Positions 1 through 8,740 are shown, counted from the stretch's first letter. The stretch is 64,000 nucleotides of DNA from CAXBNB01 sp040222275 (GCA_040222275.1 JAVKDJ010000046.1:1-64000), one strand, 5' to 3'. Numbers and translations are program-made. The notes: generated by a model from the sequence alone, not told the origin.

Positions 1-1712
1 GTTCCGAAAGGCATGTCGAATTACCTGATAGAAAGGGTTTGTAATCCCTTGCCCTGGTGATGCGTACAATTCAATGGGTAGACAAGGAAGACTGCACTTT
101 AACAAGACTTTCCAGGTTTCCAAAACCTGGAAAGTCTGAGCTACAAGAAACCTGCGAATCACTCCGTTATCCCCGGGAAACGATCTCAGTTGTTATGAGG
201 GATACGAGTGGGTACACTCGCACCAGCACTTTAGTAGAATAAGATGTCTCCCTTCGCTCGACATGACAAGGCCTGCTTTGTGCCCAAATCTCATCCCACC
301 TTGTCACCCTGACGAAGGAAGGGTCTCTCTACAAGGTAGCTGTTCGACATGTTCCGAAGGGCATGTCGAACTACCTTATAAAAAGGGATTTGTAATCCCT
401 TGCCCTGGTGATGTGTACAATTCAATGGGTAAACAAGGAAGTCTGCATTTTATCAAGACTTTCCAGGTTTCGAAACCTGAAAAGTCTAAGCTACAAGAAA
501 CTTGGAAATCACTCCGTTACCCCCGGAAAGCGAACTGGTTTATTATGATGCGATACGGGTGAGGACACCCGCACCAGCACTTTAGTAGAGTAAGATGTCT
601 CCCTCCGCTCGACATGACAAGGCAGTCTTTGTGCCACATCTCAGCCCACCTTGTCACCCTGACGAAGGAAGGGCCTCTCTACAAGGTAGATGTTCGACAT
701 GTTCCGAAAGGCATGTCGAATTACCTGATAGAAAGGGTTTGTAATCCCTTGCCCTGGTGATGCGTACAATTCAATGGGTAGACAAGGAAGACTGCACTTT
801 AACAAGACTTTCCAGGTTTTCGAAACCTGGAAAGTCTGAGCTGCAAGAAACCTGCGAATCACTCCGTTATCCCCGGGAAACGATCTCAGTTGTTATGAGG
901 GATACGGGTGAGGACATCCGCACCAGCGCTTTAGTAAAGTAAGATGTCTCCCTTCGCTCGACATGACAAGGCAGGCTTTGTGCCACATCTTAGCCCGCCT
1001 TGTCACCCTGACGAAGGAGGGGCCTCTCTTCTCAGTAGCTGTTCGACATGTTCCGAAGGGCATGTCGAACTACCCTATAAAAAGGGATTTGTAATCCTAT
1101 GCTACAGCGAAGAGTTCAATACGATGGGAAAGTAAACAGACTGCACTTTAACAAGACTTTCCAGATTTCACAAACCTGAAAAGTCTGAGCTGCAAGAAAC
1201 TTGGAAATCACTCCGTTACCCCCTGAAAGCCAACTGATTTATTATGATGGGATACGGGTGAGGACACCCACATCAGCGCTTTAGTAGAATAAGATGTCTC
1301 CCTCCGCTCGATATGACAAGGCAGGCTTTTTTGTGCCACATCTTAGCTCGCCTTGTCACCCTGACGAAGGAAGGGTCTCTCTACAAGGTAGATGTTCGGC
1401 ATGCCCTTCGGAACATTTCGAACTGCATGATAAAAAAGGATTTGTAATCCTATGCTTCTGCGAAGAGTTCAATACAATGGGAAAGTAAGAAGACTGCACT
1501 TTAACAAGACTTTCCAGATTTCGAAACCTGGAAAGTATAAGCTGCAAGAAACCTGGTAATCAATCCGTTACCGCTTGAAAGCCAACTAATTTATTATGAT
1601 GGGATACGGGTGAGGACACCCGCACCAGCACTTTAGTAGAATAAGATGTCTCCCTACGATCGACATGACAAGGCAGGCTTTGTGCCCCCTCTTAGCCAGC
1701 ATTGTCTCTCCA
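1..1712. repeat. Tandem array of about 350-bp hairpin-rich repeat units
   Basis: Five head-to-tail copies of one unit: 1-350, 351-700, 701-1049, 1050 to about 1403, and about 1404-1712. Each unit has the same ordered parts: a hairpin with stem GTTCGACATG/CATGTCGAAC; an AAGGGATT-TGT-AATCCCTT hairpin; an ACTTTCCAGGTTT/AAACCTGGAAAGT hairpin; a CGGGTG-AGGA-CACCCG hairpin; then unstructured links containing GCTCGACATGACAAGGC. Short reading frames in the array are interrupted differently in each unit and resemble no protein. Similar palindromic intergenic repeats are common in Bacteroidota genomes; this is a repeat family rather than genes. The array continues past the left edge of the window. Confidence 0.9.
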
Positions 1713-1758
1713 ACAAAAAAATATTCCTTTTTAAGAGGAGATAAAAAAAACCTTACCA

Positions 1759-1791
1759 TTGAATGTTGAGGGTAGAAAATTCTTAACTTTG
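1759..1791 (+). promoter_or_regulatory. Predicted Bacteroidota promoter of the toxin-antitoxin module
   Basis: A -7 box TAACTTTG (1784-1791) fits the Bacteroidota consensus TAnnTTTG. A TTG at 1759-1761 lies 22 bp upstream and can serve as the -33 element. Transcription would begin a few bases downstream, leaving a very short leader before the antitoxin ATG at 1814. Confidence 0.45.
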
Positions 1792-1813
1792 TTAGAGACA
1801 GATTTACTACAAA

Positions 1814-2053
1814 ATGAACTTACAAGAGACAAAGCTAGGAGTGATGAAAAAATTAATGGAGGTAACAAAACCATCCCTTTTAGAAAGAATTGACAAGCTT
1901 TTAGATGATGAAATGGTGGTTGGCTATACAGTAGATGGAGAGCCTTTGACAAAGGAATTGTACAATTCACGCTTGCAAGAGGCTGAGCATCAACTCAAAA
2001 TTGGCGAATACCTTTCACAGGAAGAGTTAGAAAAGGAATCTGGTAATTGGTAA
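1814..2053 (+). CDS. Antitoxin of a ParD/RelB-like type II toxin-antitoxin pair
   Basis: A 79-residue acidic protein of the small antitoxin kind often found in Bacteroidota beside ParE/RelE toxins. The segment VGYTVDGEPLTKELYN followed by an E/K-rich C-terminus (residues 35-79) is the family pattern I recognise. The C-terminal half would wrap the toxin, and the N-terminal half, with a short helical region at residues 5-30, would dimerise or bind DNA. Its stop codon overlaps the toxin start (TAATG, 2051-2055), the usual coupled arrangement. The complex would be expected to bind its own promoter at 1759-1791. The family call is from sequence feel and context, not from a search; the downstream toxin frame is disrupted, so this may now be an orphan antitoxin. 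Confidence 0.7.
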   Translation: MNLQETKLGVMKKLMEVTKPSLLERIDKLLDDEMVVGYTVDGEPLTKELYNSRLQEAEHQLKIGEYLSQEELEKESGNW

Positions 2054-2345
2054 TGACCAAGTTTAAAATTGTCTGGACTAAGCAAGCCAGGGAATCATTG
2101 AAAAAAATACACGACTATTATAAAGAGAAGTCTATACAAGGGGCAAGAAATGTAAGATCAGATTTACTCCAAAGCCCAAAACGATTTTGTATGCCAAACA
2201 ATATCAAACGGACGAAATCAATCCCAAATATCGAAGAATAGTTGTTAGGGATTACAAGGTTTTATACAAGGTCAAGAATGAAGTTGTACAAGTAGTAGAT
2301 ATCATAAGTACTCGACAATCTCCCCAAGTTTTGAAGAAAAAGTAA
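2053..2345 (+). pseudogene. ParE/RelE-type toxin, reading frame broken by a -1 shift
   Basis: The ATG at 2053 overlaps the antitoxin stop. Reading in frame gives MTKFKIVWTKQARESLKKI, the usual ParE/RelE start, but the frame drifts into nonsense after SPK and stops at 2241. The rest of the toxin is in the -1 frame, from about 2181 to 2345: KTILYAKQYQTDEINPKYRR, then IVVRDYKVLYKVKNEVVQVV and a terminal DIISTRQSPQVLKKK. That tail is a typical ParE C-terminus with the conserved arginine strand. Joined, the two parts give about 97 residues, the normal family length. The switch falls on C CCA AAA (2175-2181), which could be a mutation hot spot or a genuine -1 slip site. I call it a pseudogene because mutation is the simpler explanation; programmed frameshifting is not excluded. 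Confidence 0.75.
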
Positions 2346-2375
2346 TTCCTTTTTTCATTAACAGCTAATCCACCC

Positions 2376-2484
2376 CCTAGCTGTTCGGCATGTTCCGAAG
2401 GGCATGTCGAACTACCTGGTAAAAAGGATTTGCAATCCTATGCTTCTGCGAAGAGTTCAATACAATGGGAAAGTAAACAGACTG
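2376..2484. repeat. Partial copy of the 350-bp repeat
   Basis: It begins with the same GTTCGGCATG/CATGTCGAAC hairpin (2383-2412) and the AGGATT-TGC-AATCCT hairpin as the array. It then follows the unit through GAGTTCAATACAATGGGAAAG until similarity ends near 2484. It resumes roughly where unit five stops at about 1712, so the toxin-antitoxin module lies between two parts of the repeat array. Confidence 0.8.
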
Positions 2485-2539
2485 GCCTTGTGGCCTTGAC
2501 TTTTCACAACTCCCCGAGTGCCATGATTTGATGGCATCA

Positions 2540-4027
2540 TTAATACGTTCCCCTATAGCGGTGATCAAACCGCCTGCCATGATCAGGCTTCAGGGGCATG
2601 GACTCTCCTTCAGTTTTGTCCAGCCAATCAAACAAAGCTTCTCTCAGGCTTTTAGCTACTTCCTTGTAATTGTCGTTTCGTATCAGGTTGTTCATTTCCT
2701 GCGGATCGTTTTCTATGTCGTATAGTTCGTTGATATCCCATACTCCATGGTAGCGAATGTATTTATATTTCGAGGTACGCACTGCATGTACAGTAGGTGT
2801 TTGGGGAAACGGTCGTTCCCAAAAATACTCGTAATACACGGTATCTTTCCAGGGAATCTTTTCCTGCTCCAATAGCTTTTTAAAAGATGCACCATCCATG
2901 TGAGGTTTCGTATCTACACCTGCAAAATCCATGATAGTAGGGCCTACATCTATATTTTGTATCACTTCTGCCACTTTGGACCCGCGAGGTATCCCCGCTC
3001 CCATAGCCAGCATAGGCACACGCATAGACTCTTCGTAGGCTTGTCTTTTATCGATAAGACCATGCTCGCCGAAAGAAAATCCATTGTCGCCCATGTAAAT
3101 CACTATGGTGTTGTCCATTAGTCCTTCTTTTTCCAGGTAGTTCATCACCGTTCCTATGCTTTCATCTACTGATAACAGCGTTTCGCAATAGCGCTTGTAA
3201 AAGTCTTCGAATTGAATCTGACCGTGATACATATAATCCACGCCGTGCCAACTATGGCGCTGTGCTTTTACCCAATTGGGCAGGTCGTCATAGTTGTACA
3301 CCTGATCTGTAACGGTACTGCGCTCATGGCCGGGAGGAAACATAGAAGACGGATAGGCCACCTCCTCGTTTTCGTATTTGCCCAAATGCCGGGGAGCGGG
3401 CTTAAAATCTGCATGCACTCCCTTGTGCGAAAGGTAAAGAAAAAAAGGTTTTTCGGTTTTTCTGTTGGAAATAAACTCTATGGCGTAATCGGTGAGCACA
3501 TCGGTAACATAAGCAGAATCGGTAAAGGCTTTTTCCTGATCATTGACATTGATCACCGGATTGAAATACTTGCCTTGCCCCCTAAAACTAGCCCAGAAGT
3601 CAAACCCCGGCCGGCGGCCAAAGTGATGCTCTCCCATGTGCCACTTTCCAATAAAAGCGGTCTGATAACCCGCTTGCTGCAGGTATTCAGGAAAAAACAC
3701 AGTCCCCTTTGGTATGAGCGACTGGTTATCTACCACCTTGTGCTTGTGTGCATATTGACCCGACAATATACTGGCCCTACTGGGCGAACAAAGCGAAGTG
3801 CTTACAAAGGCATTTTGAATATGAGCTCCCTCACGGGCCATCTTGTCCATATTAGGCGTTTCTAAGAAGGGCACCTTGCCTGTAAAACCCATAAAATCGT
3901 ATCGGTGGTCATCGCTCAATATGAATACTATATTCTTTTTCTGCTCTTGTCGAGGGTCGGTGTTTTCTGCCCGCAAGGTTGTAATAGAAAACAGAATAAG
4001 TACTAATGCTATCGTGTTTCGTTTCAT
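2540..4027 (-). CDS. Secreted formylglycine-dependent sulfatase
   Basis: A 495-residue sulfatase of the alkaline-phosphatase fold, predicted to hydrolyse sulfate esters on a polysaccharide or oligosaccharide. The ATG at 4027 is chosen because it begins a signal peptide (MKRNTIALVLILFSITTLRA); the frame is open to 4141 but that extension has no signal and lies in repeat DNA. Metal-binding Asp39-Asp40 (ILSDDHR) and the maturation signature CSPSRAS with Cys80 as the residue converted to formylglycine are intact. GDNGFSFGEHG farther on is a second conserved metal site. A sulfatase-maturing enzyme must be encoded elsewhere. It is the last gene of the minus-strand carbohydrate locus, 336 bp after the GH3 gene, and could have its own promoter. 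Exact substrate and S1 subfamily cannot be read from the sequence. Confidence 0.9.
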   Translation of the reverse strand: MKRNTIALVLILFSITTLRAENTDPRQEQKKNIVFILSDDHRYDFMGFTGKVPFLETPNMDKMAREGAHIQNAFVSTSLCSPSRASILSGQYAHKHKVVDNQSLIPKGTVFFPEYLQQAGYQTAFIGKWHMGEHHFGRRPGFDFWASFRGQGKYFNPVINVNDQEKAFTDSAYVTDVLTDYAIEFISNRKTEKPFFLYLSHKGVHADFKPAPRHLGKYENEEVAYPSSMFPPGHERSTVTDQVYNYDDLPNWVKAQRHSWHGVDYMYHGQIQFEDFYKRYCETLLSVDESIGTVMNYLEKEGLMDNTIVIYMGDNGFSFGEHGLIDKRQAYEESMRVPMLAMGAGIPRGSKVAEVIQNIDVGPTIMDFAGVDTKPHMDGASFKKLLEQEKIPWKDTVYYEYFWERPFPQTPTVHAVRTSKYKYIRYHGVWDINELYDIENDPQEMNNLIRNDNYKEVAKSLREALFDWLDKTEGESMPLKPDHGRRFDHRYRGTY

Positions 4028-4063
4028 TATTATCTTTTTTGGACTTTTAAATTTATTGTGCTG

Positions 4064-4110
4064 GGCTCGTATCTGATTTGATGGATACGAGCCAAAGGCT
4101 CGCACCAGCG
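4064..4110. repeat. Palindromic repeat fragment in the sulfatase leader
   Basis: GGCTCGTATC (4064-4073) and GATACGAGCC (4084-4093) form a perfect 10-bp stem with a 10-base loop. CGAGCC-AAA-GGCTCG (4088-4102) forms an alternative overlapping hairpin. The second hairpin is followed by CACCAGCG, just as in the fourth hairpin of the array at 1-1712, so this is a diverged fragment of that family. A further scrap, GGGCTCGCACCAG, is at 4248-4260. Apart from these, 4028-4363 holds nothing I recognise. Confidence 0.65.
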
Positions 4111-4363
4111 TAACCCGTTTATAATCAATACTTTCGTTCATAACGTCATCGGTAGGAATCGAAGCGATCTCATCAAAATGAACAGATCACATTAAACAGA
4201 AAGACTGCCGCGCTACGCAGAGACGAAAAGCTTAACTTAACTACATTGGGCTCGCACCAGTGTATTGACACAAACTACCGTTATGTCGATTTGTGTGTTT
4301 TAGAAATCAAAAAGTTAGGTTTCTTATCAAAAAGCAAAACCGTATTTTCTGATAAGAAACCAT

Positions 4364-6670
4364 CTACTTATTCCACTGTATTTTTTGTGTGGTTAAATCC
4401 CCGGAATTTGCCCCTATCATAATTTCAAATTCTCCCGGCTCCCATACATACTCCAGGTCATAGTTGTAAAATTTCAAATCATCGGGGGTGATCTCAAAGG
4501 CCACCGTCTTCGTCTCACCCGCTTTCAAGGCTACTTTCTGAAACCCTTTTAATTCTTTTACCGGCCGTGTTACTGACCCTACCAAATCACGCACATACAA
4601 CTGTACTACTTCTTTGCCTTCCCTGTTTCCGGTATTGGCAACCTCCACTGCCACCGTCAGGGTATCATCGCCATGTAGTGCTGTACTACTCAACTGCAAT
4701 GCCCCGTAGGCAAATGACGTGTAGCTCAGGCCGTACCCAAAAGGATATAAGGGTTTATTGGATACATCGAGATAGTTTGAGGTAAACTTTTGAAACCACT
4801 TGCCTTCCGGCAAAGGCCGACCTGTATTTTTATGGTTGTAAAATATAGGTACCTGTCCCAGATTCTGAGGAAATGTGGTTGTGAGTTTTCCGGAGGGGGT
4901 TACATCGCCAAAGAGTACATCGGCAATGGCATTGCCCGCCTCTGTGCCACCAAACCATACATTGAGAATAGCAGACAGGTTTTCCTGCTCCCACCGAATC
5001 GCCAGTGGCCGACCTGTAAACAGTACCAGGACAATAGGCTTTCCGGTTTTCTTCAATTCGCTCAATAGCTTTCGCTGATTGGCCGGCAGCTCTATATCAG
5101 TTCTACTGGAGCTTTCACCCGACATTTCGGCAGCTTCTCCCATAGCTGCTACTATTACATCTGCCTGTTTTGCCACGCGCACAGCCTCTTCGATCAACTC
5201 TGCCTCCGGTCTCTCGTCGCGGTAGGTTGGTTTACCAAAAATGCTCACTCGACTTTCTAATTCAGCATCTCCGTACACATTGGCACCTCTGGCCTCTACT
5301 ATTTTCGCCCTGCCTCGCCCTGCATTTTCCAACCCCTGCTTCAGGGACACGCTCTGGTCAAAGTCTGCTGCTACGCTCCAGGTTCCCGCCATATTTTCTT
5401 TGTTGGCTGCCATAGGACCAACGAGTGCTATCGTGCCCTGCTTGCGCAAAGGCAGTGTTTGTTTTTCATTTTTCAACAAAACAAATGACTCTGCTGCTAT
5501 ACGCCTGGCTTCCTTTCTGTTTGCATGGGTAAATATCTCATTCTGTGCGCGCTGCTCATCGCAGTAGCGGTAAGGGTCATCAAACAAGCCCAACTCAAAT
5601 TTGGCCCGAAGTATTCTTCTGCAGGCATTGTCTATCTGCTCGTGCGTTACATGGCCTGCCTCCAACGAGGCTTTCAGGGTAGTCAAAAAGCCTTCACCTA
5701 CCATGTCCATGTCTATGCCTGCTTTAAGGGCCAGCGCAGATACGGTGGGCAAATCCCCCATACCATGTGCTATCATTTCATTGATGCCGGTATAGTCGCT
5801 TACCACAAAACCATCAAAGCCCCACTGGTTGCGCAGCACTTCGGTCATCAGCCACTTATTGGCCGTGGCAGGAATACCATCTACTTCATTGAAAGAGGCC
5901 ATTACACTACCTACGCCGGCATCTACAGCCCCTTTGTAAGGCAAAAAATATTCATTGTACATCCGCTGACGGCTCATGTCGGTTGTGTTATAATCACGCC
6001 CTGCCTCCGACGCTCCGTATAGGGCAAAATGTTTCACACAAGCCATCAGTGTATTGTTTCTGGCCAGGTCATTGCCCTGATACCCCTGCACCATGGCTTT
6101 GGCTATCTGAGCTCCCAGATAGGGGTCTTCTCCTACACCTTCGGCTATACGTCCCCATCGTGGGTCTCTTGAAATATCTACCATGGGCGAGAATGTCCAG
6201 GCTATGCCATCGGCTGTGGCCTCCTGTGCTGCTATTCGGGCCGATTTTTCTACCAAACCCATATCCCATGTGCAGGACAAACCGAGGGGAATAGGAAAAA
6301 CCGTTTTGTAACCGTGTATTACATCCATTGCAAAAATCAACGGAATACCCAACCGGCTTTCTTCCACGGCTATTTTTTGAGCTGCTTTTATTTTTTCTAC
6401 TGTACGGATATTAAACAGCCCTCCTACTTTTCCTTCTTTTATCTTGAGGGCTATACCGGTACTGGAGGCTATTCCTGTGCTGATATCGCCAGCTGCAGGC
6501 AGGTTCAGTTGCCCCAGTTTTTCATCCAGGGTCATTAGCTGTAGTAAAGAGTCGATACGCGCCTCGTAGCGGTTGCTACCAGTAGGTTTTTCTGGCTGTT
6601 GCTGACAGGAAAGTGAAAATAACATAGCCACTACCCCACACCATACCCATCTGATTTTTATAGTTTTCAT
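4364..6670 (-). CDS. GH3 beta-glucosidase, lipoprotein
   Basis: A 768-residue glycoside hydrolase family 3 enzyme with the BglX-type architecture: N-terminal TIM barrel, alpha/beta sandwich, and C-terminal fibronectin-like domain (about 660-760). The catalytic nucleophile is Asp292 in GFVVSDYTG. The acid/base is probably Glu519 in GEAAEMSGESSSRTD. KHF and SRDPRWGR substrate-pocket motifs are present. An N-terminal hydrophobic stretch ending at Cys22 suggests an SPII lipoprotein, placing it in the periplasm or on the outer membrane. It would release glucose from the non-reducing end of oligosaccharides. It is 14 bp downstream of the GH43 gene, so they are probably cotranscribed. In Bacteroides, a GH3 of this type (BT_3567) next to a GH144 acts on beta-1,2-gluco-oligosaccharides; that is a plausible but unproven substrate here. 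Confidence 0.92.
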   Translation of the reverse strand: MKTIKIRWVWCGVVAMLFSLSCQQQPEKPTGSNRYEARIDSLLQLMTLDEKLGQLNLPAAGDISTGIASSTGIALKIKEGKVGGLFNIRTVEKIKAAQKIAVEESRLGIPLIFAMDVIHGYKTVFPIPLGLSCTWDMGLVEKSARIAAQEATADGIAWTFSPMVDISRDPRWGRIAEGVGEDPYLGAQIAKAMVQGYQGNDLARNNTLMACVKHFALYGASEAGRDYNTTDMSRQRMYNEYFLPYKGAVDAGVGSVMASFNEVDGIPATANKWLMTEVLRNQWGFDGFVVSDYTGINEMIAHGMGDLPTVSALALKAGIDMDMVGEGFLTTLKASLEAGHVTHEQIDNACRRILRAKFELGLFDDPYRYCDEQRAQNEIFTHANRKEARRIAAESFVLLKNEKQTLPLRKQGTIALVGPMAANKENMAGTWSVAADFDQSVSLKQGLENAGRGRAKIVEARGANVYGDAELESRVSIFGKPTYRDERPEAELIEEAVRVAKQADVIVAAMGEAAEMSGESSSRTDIELPANQRKLLSELKKTGKPIVLVLFTGRPLAIRWEQENLSAILNVWFGGTEAGNAIADVLFGDVTPSGKLTTTFPQNLGQVPIFYNHKNTGRPLPEGKWFQKFTSNYLDVSNKPLYPFGYGLSYTSFAYGALQLSSTALHGDDTLTVAVEVANTGNREGKEVVQLYVRDLVGSVTRPVKELKGFQKVALKAGETKTVAFEITPDDLKFYNYDLEYVWEPGEFEIMIGANSGDLTTQKIQWNK

Positions 6671-6684
6671 TTTTTATTCGTTTA

Positions 6685-8418
6685 TCATTTCACGGTCACT
6701 ACTTTGGATCGCCTTCCTATTCCGTTTTCATTGAAAGGTTCTACAGCGAAGTAATACTGCTGATCTGTATTCAGCGATTTGAGTTCAAGCTTGTTTTTTC
6801 CATATACCAGCCACGAGCTGTACAACTTATCCGGGGCTATTCCCCATTTCACATTGTATCCCTGGCTGCCAGACAAAGCATCCCAGGATACTGTAGCGTC
6901 CCGGCGATCATCGTGCCGCTCTACATTCAGGTTTTTTACTGTAGAGGGTGCTTTCCCTTTCCCCTTGCCAAACACCCTGATATCCGATATGGAAAGGTAC
7001 GGAGTAGGTACATGTATATGCTGATAGCGCATATAGCGTACTCGTTCGGGCTTTACCAATTCCACATAGTCGTTGGGTACATCTTTGTAGTTGTTGCTTT
7101 TATCTACAAGGGTATTCCATGTTTTGCCATCAGACGACCCTTGTATCAGGTAGCGATGGTACAGGCCTTCTATTTTTCCATACATATCCGATTGGTAATC
7201 GTTGTAGTTGATCTGAATGGCATACACATCTGAAGGTTTCTGTAAATCTATTTCCACCCAATGGCCCTTTTCGTTTTTATCTGCTACCCAAAATGTCTTC
7301 ACATCTTCATCGGTCAGGTGTGAAGCCTCAAAACCATTGAGTGTGGATGAGGTTTTTGTGGGCTTGTTGTACGAGAGCAACATCCATCCCGTAAATGTAC
7401 CGGCTTGTCCGGCTACATCGGGGGCGTAGTGCGGGTAGTCTCCAAATGATGTATTGCTGTACATAAGGCCATCGGAATCGAAATAGGTAGGAAACATGCT
7501 GATTCGCCTCTCCCACCCAATATTGACCGCCACAGCCATGGTAGCAAAATGCCAATGCAGGTTTTGCGGCCCCATAACTGTACTGCCATGCCCAGCTCCA
7601 TTGGCAAAGCCACCGGGCTTGTATGAGATGGGGTTGTTAGGAGCGTAAGTATAAGGCCCCAGCGGATTGTCTGCAGTATATACACCGTCGGCATATACGT
7701 CAAACTCCGTACCGGGTGCTGCGTACTGCATGTAGTACTTTCCCTGGTGCTTTGTCATCCAAGGGCCTTCTATATATCCCCTCAGCACAGTATCTGAGTG
7801 GTTTTCTCCAAATCGCTCCCAGCCATGCTTTTCTCCATCAAGGTTGAAAAGTTCTACACCTTCTCCCGGACGGAACCGTTTGTTTCTGTCCAGTTTTCTA
7901 CCCCGAATAGGAAACTTATTGGAAGAGCCCCAAAACATATAGGCCTGTCCATCATCATCTATAAAAAAATTAGGATCCTGAAGGCCTCCTACAATAGAAG
8001 GAACGGCCTGCCAGTCTCCCTTTTTTGGGTTGTCTGTATATAATATGCTCATTGCTCCTGACGGGTTGCCCGCTACATAGAGTAGTGAATCTTTGTAGTT
8101 GTGTGCTGCAGGAGCATTACTGCCCTCGAAGTACCACTGCCGGGGTTTTATAAAGGTCCAGTCGAGTAGGTTGGTAGAATGCCAATACCCCATAGAACGG
8201 GTAACGAACATGTAGTACTCGTTGCGAAAACGCACTACAGCCGGATCTGCCCCTGACCGGTAAGACAGGTCTTTATGGGCATTGTAGATCATGTAGGTGT
8301 AGTCGAGGTTTACGGGATTGCAGTATGTATTGGCTCTTGTGTCGCCTGAGGCTGGCTGGGCCAGGGCCTGAAGCGATGATAAAACTGCGTAAAGTAATAT
8401 AAACTGTATTTTACTCAT
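6685..8418 (-). CDS. GH43-family glycosidase with discoidin and fibronectin domains
   Basis: A secreted 577-residue enzyme (signal peptide 1-20, ending LQALAQ). The first two-thirds is a five-bladed GH43-type propeller. Candidate catalytic residues are Asp58 (GADPAVV, base), Asp148 (LQDPNFFIDDDG, pKa modulator) and Glu217 (GYIEGPWM, acid). A coagulation factor 5/8 C-type (discoidin) carbohydrate-binding domain follows at about 370-480 (DEDVKTFWVAD, GHWVEIDL). A fibronectin type III domain closes the protein (about 490-577). GH43 enzymes are mainly arabinosidases, xylosidases or galactosidases; the subfamily here is not one I can name, so the bond cleaved is open. It is 14 bp upstream of the GH3 gene and separated from the GH144 gene by an inserted-looking inverted-repeat element. 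Confidence 0.82.
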   Translation of the reverse strand: MSKIQFILLYAVLSSLQALAQPASGDTRANTYCNPVNLDYTYMIYNAHKDLSYRSGADPAVVRFRNEYYMFVTRSMGYWHSTNLLDWTFIKPRQWYFEGSNAPAAHNYKDSLLYVAGNPSGAMSILYTDNPKKGDWQAVPSIVGGLQDPNFFIDDDGQAYMFWGSSNKFPIRGRKLDRNKRFRPGEGVELFNLDGEKHGWERFGENHSDTVLRGYIEGPWMTKHQGKYYMQYAAPGTEFDVYADGVYTADNPLGPYTYAPNNPISYKPGGFANGAGHGSTVMGPQNLHWHFATMAVAVNIGWERRISMFPTYFDSDGLMYSNTSFGDYPHYAPDVAGQAGTFTGWMLLSYNKPTKTSSTLNGFEASHLTDEDVKTFWVADKNEKGHWVEIDLQKPSDVYAIQINYNDYQSDMYGKIEGLYHRYLIQGSSDGKTWNTLVDKSNNYKDVPNDYVELVKPERVRYMRYQHIHVPTPYLSISDIRVFGKGKGKAPSTVKNLNVERHDDRRDATVSWDALSGSQGYNVKWGIAPDKLYSSWLVYGKNKLELKSLNTDQQYYFAVEPFNENGIGRRSKVVTVK

Positions 8419-8497
8419 TCGTTCAAGTTTTTCTGGTTGAAAAAGATGTTGTGGAATATCAATGCAAGCTTTTATTTTAACCTGAGTCGCAATCGGT

Positions 8498-8640
8498 GAA
8501 AAAACCCGTCATTCCGAGGCTCTGGGACAGATTTTGTGCTGGAAGCCGTGGGAATCTTATTATTTGGGAGACTCTCACGCCCTTTTTCCTCCCTATACCC
8601 TTCCAAAAAGGCCTCAGAGTGACGTTGAAAGGGTTTTTTC
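8498..8640. mobile_element. 143-bp MITE-like inverted-repeat element
   Basis: Outer arms GAAAAAACCC (8498-8507) and GGGTTTTTTC (8631-8640) are perfect complements. Inner arms CGTCATTCCGAGGC (8507-8520) and GCCTCAGAGTGACG (8611-8624) pair at 12 of 14 positions. There is no coding capacity beyond repeat-like frames. This is either a miniature non-autonomous element or a bidirectional hairpin repeat of the CGTCATTCCGAG type seen between Bacteroidota genes. It fills most of the 322-bp gap (8419-8740), the largest break between the GH genes, and may act as an attenuator or an internal transcript end. Confidence 0.55.
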
Positions 8641-8740
8641 TTGTATAAATTCATCAAGTTCACGTTATTTTTGGGTGTAGTTTGCCTGCTCAGGCATGTT
8701 TTCCTGAAAAAATGATACACTCTACTCCGTCTATTTATTT

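Noticed and set aside
57..1547. Small proteins in the repeat array
   Set aside because: The frames of 60-100 codons shift between units, have no ribosome-binding signals and change by frame-disrupting differences. They are by-products of the palindromic repeat.
1..1712. CRISPR array or insertion sequence
   Set aside because: Units of about 350 bp repeat throughout their length with no short-repeat/spacer pattern, there are no cas genes, and no transposase is encoded in or near the array.
3212..3865. 217-codon plus-strand frame
   Set aside because: It lies wholly antisense to the sulfatase gene, whose catalytic motifs are clear; the opposite frame has no recognisable features.
8472..8720. 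82-codon minus-strand frame upstream of the GH43 gene
   Set aside because: It is almost entirely the inverted-repeat element at 8498-8640 and has no plausible protein character.
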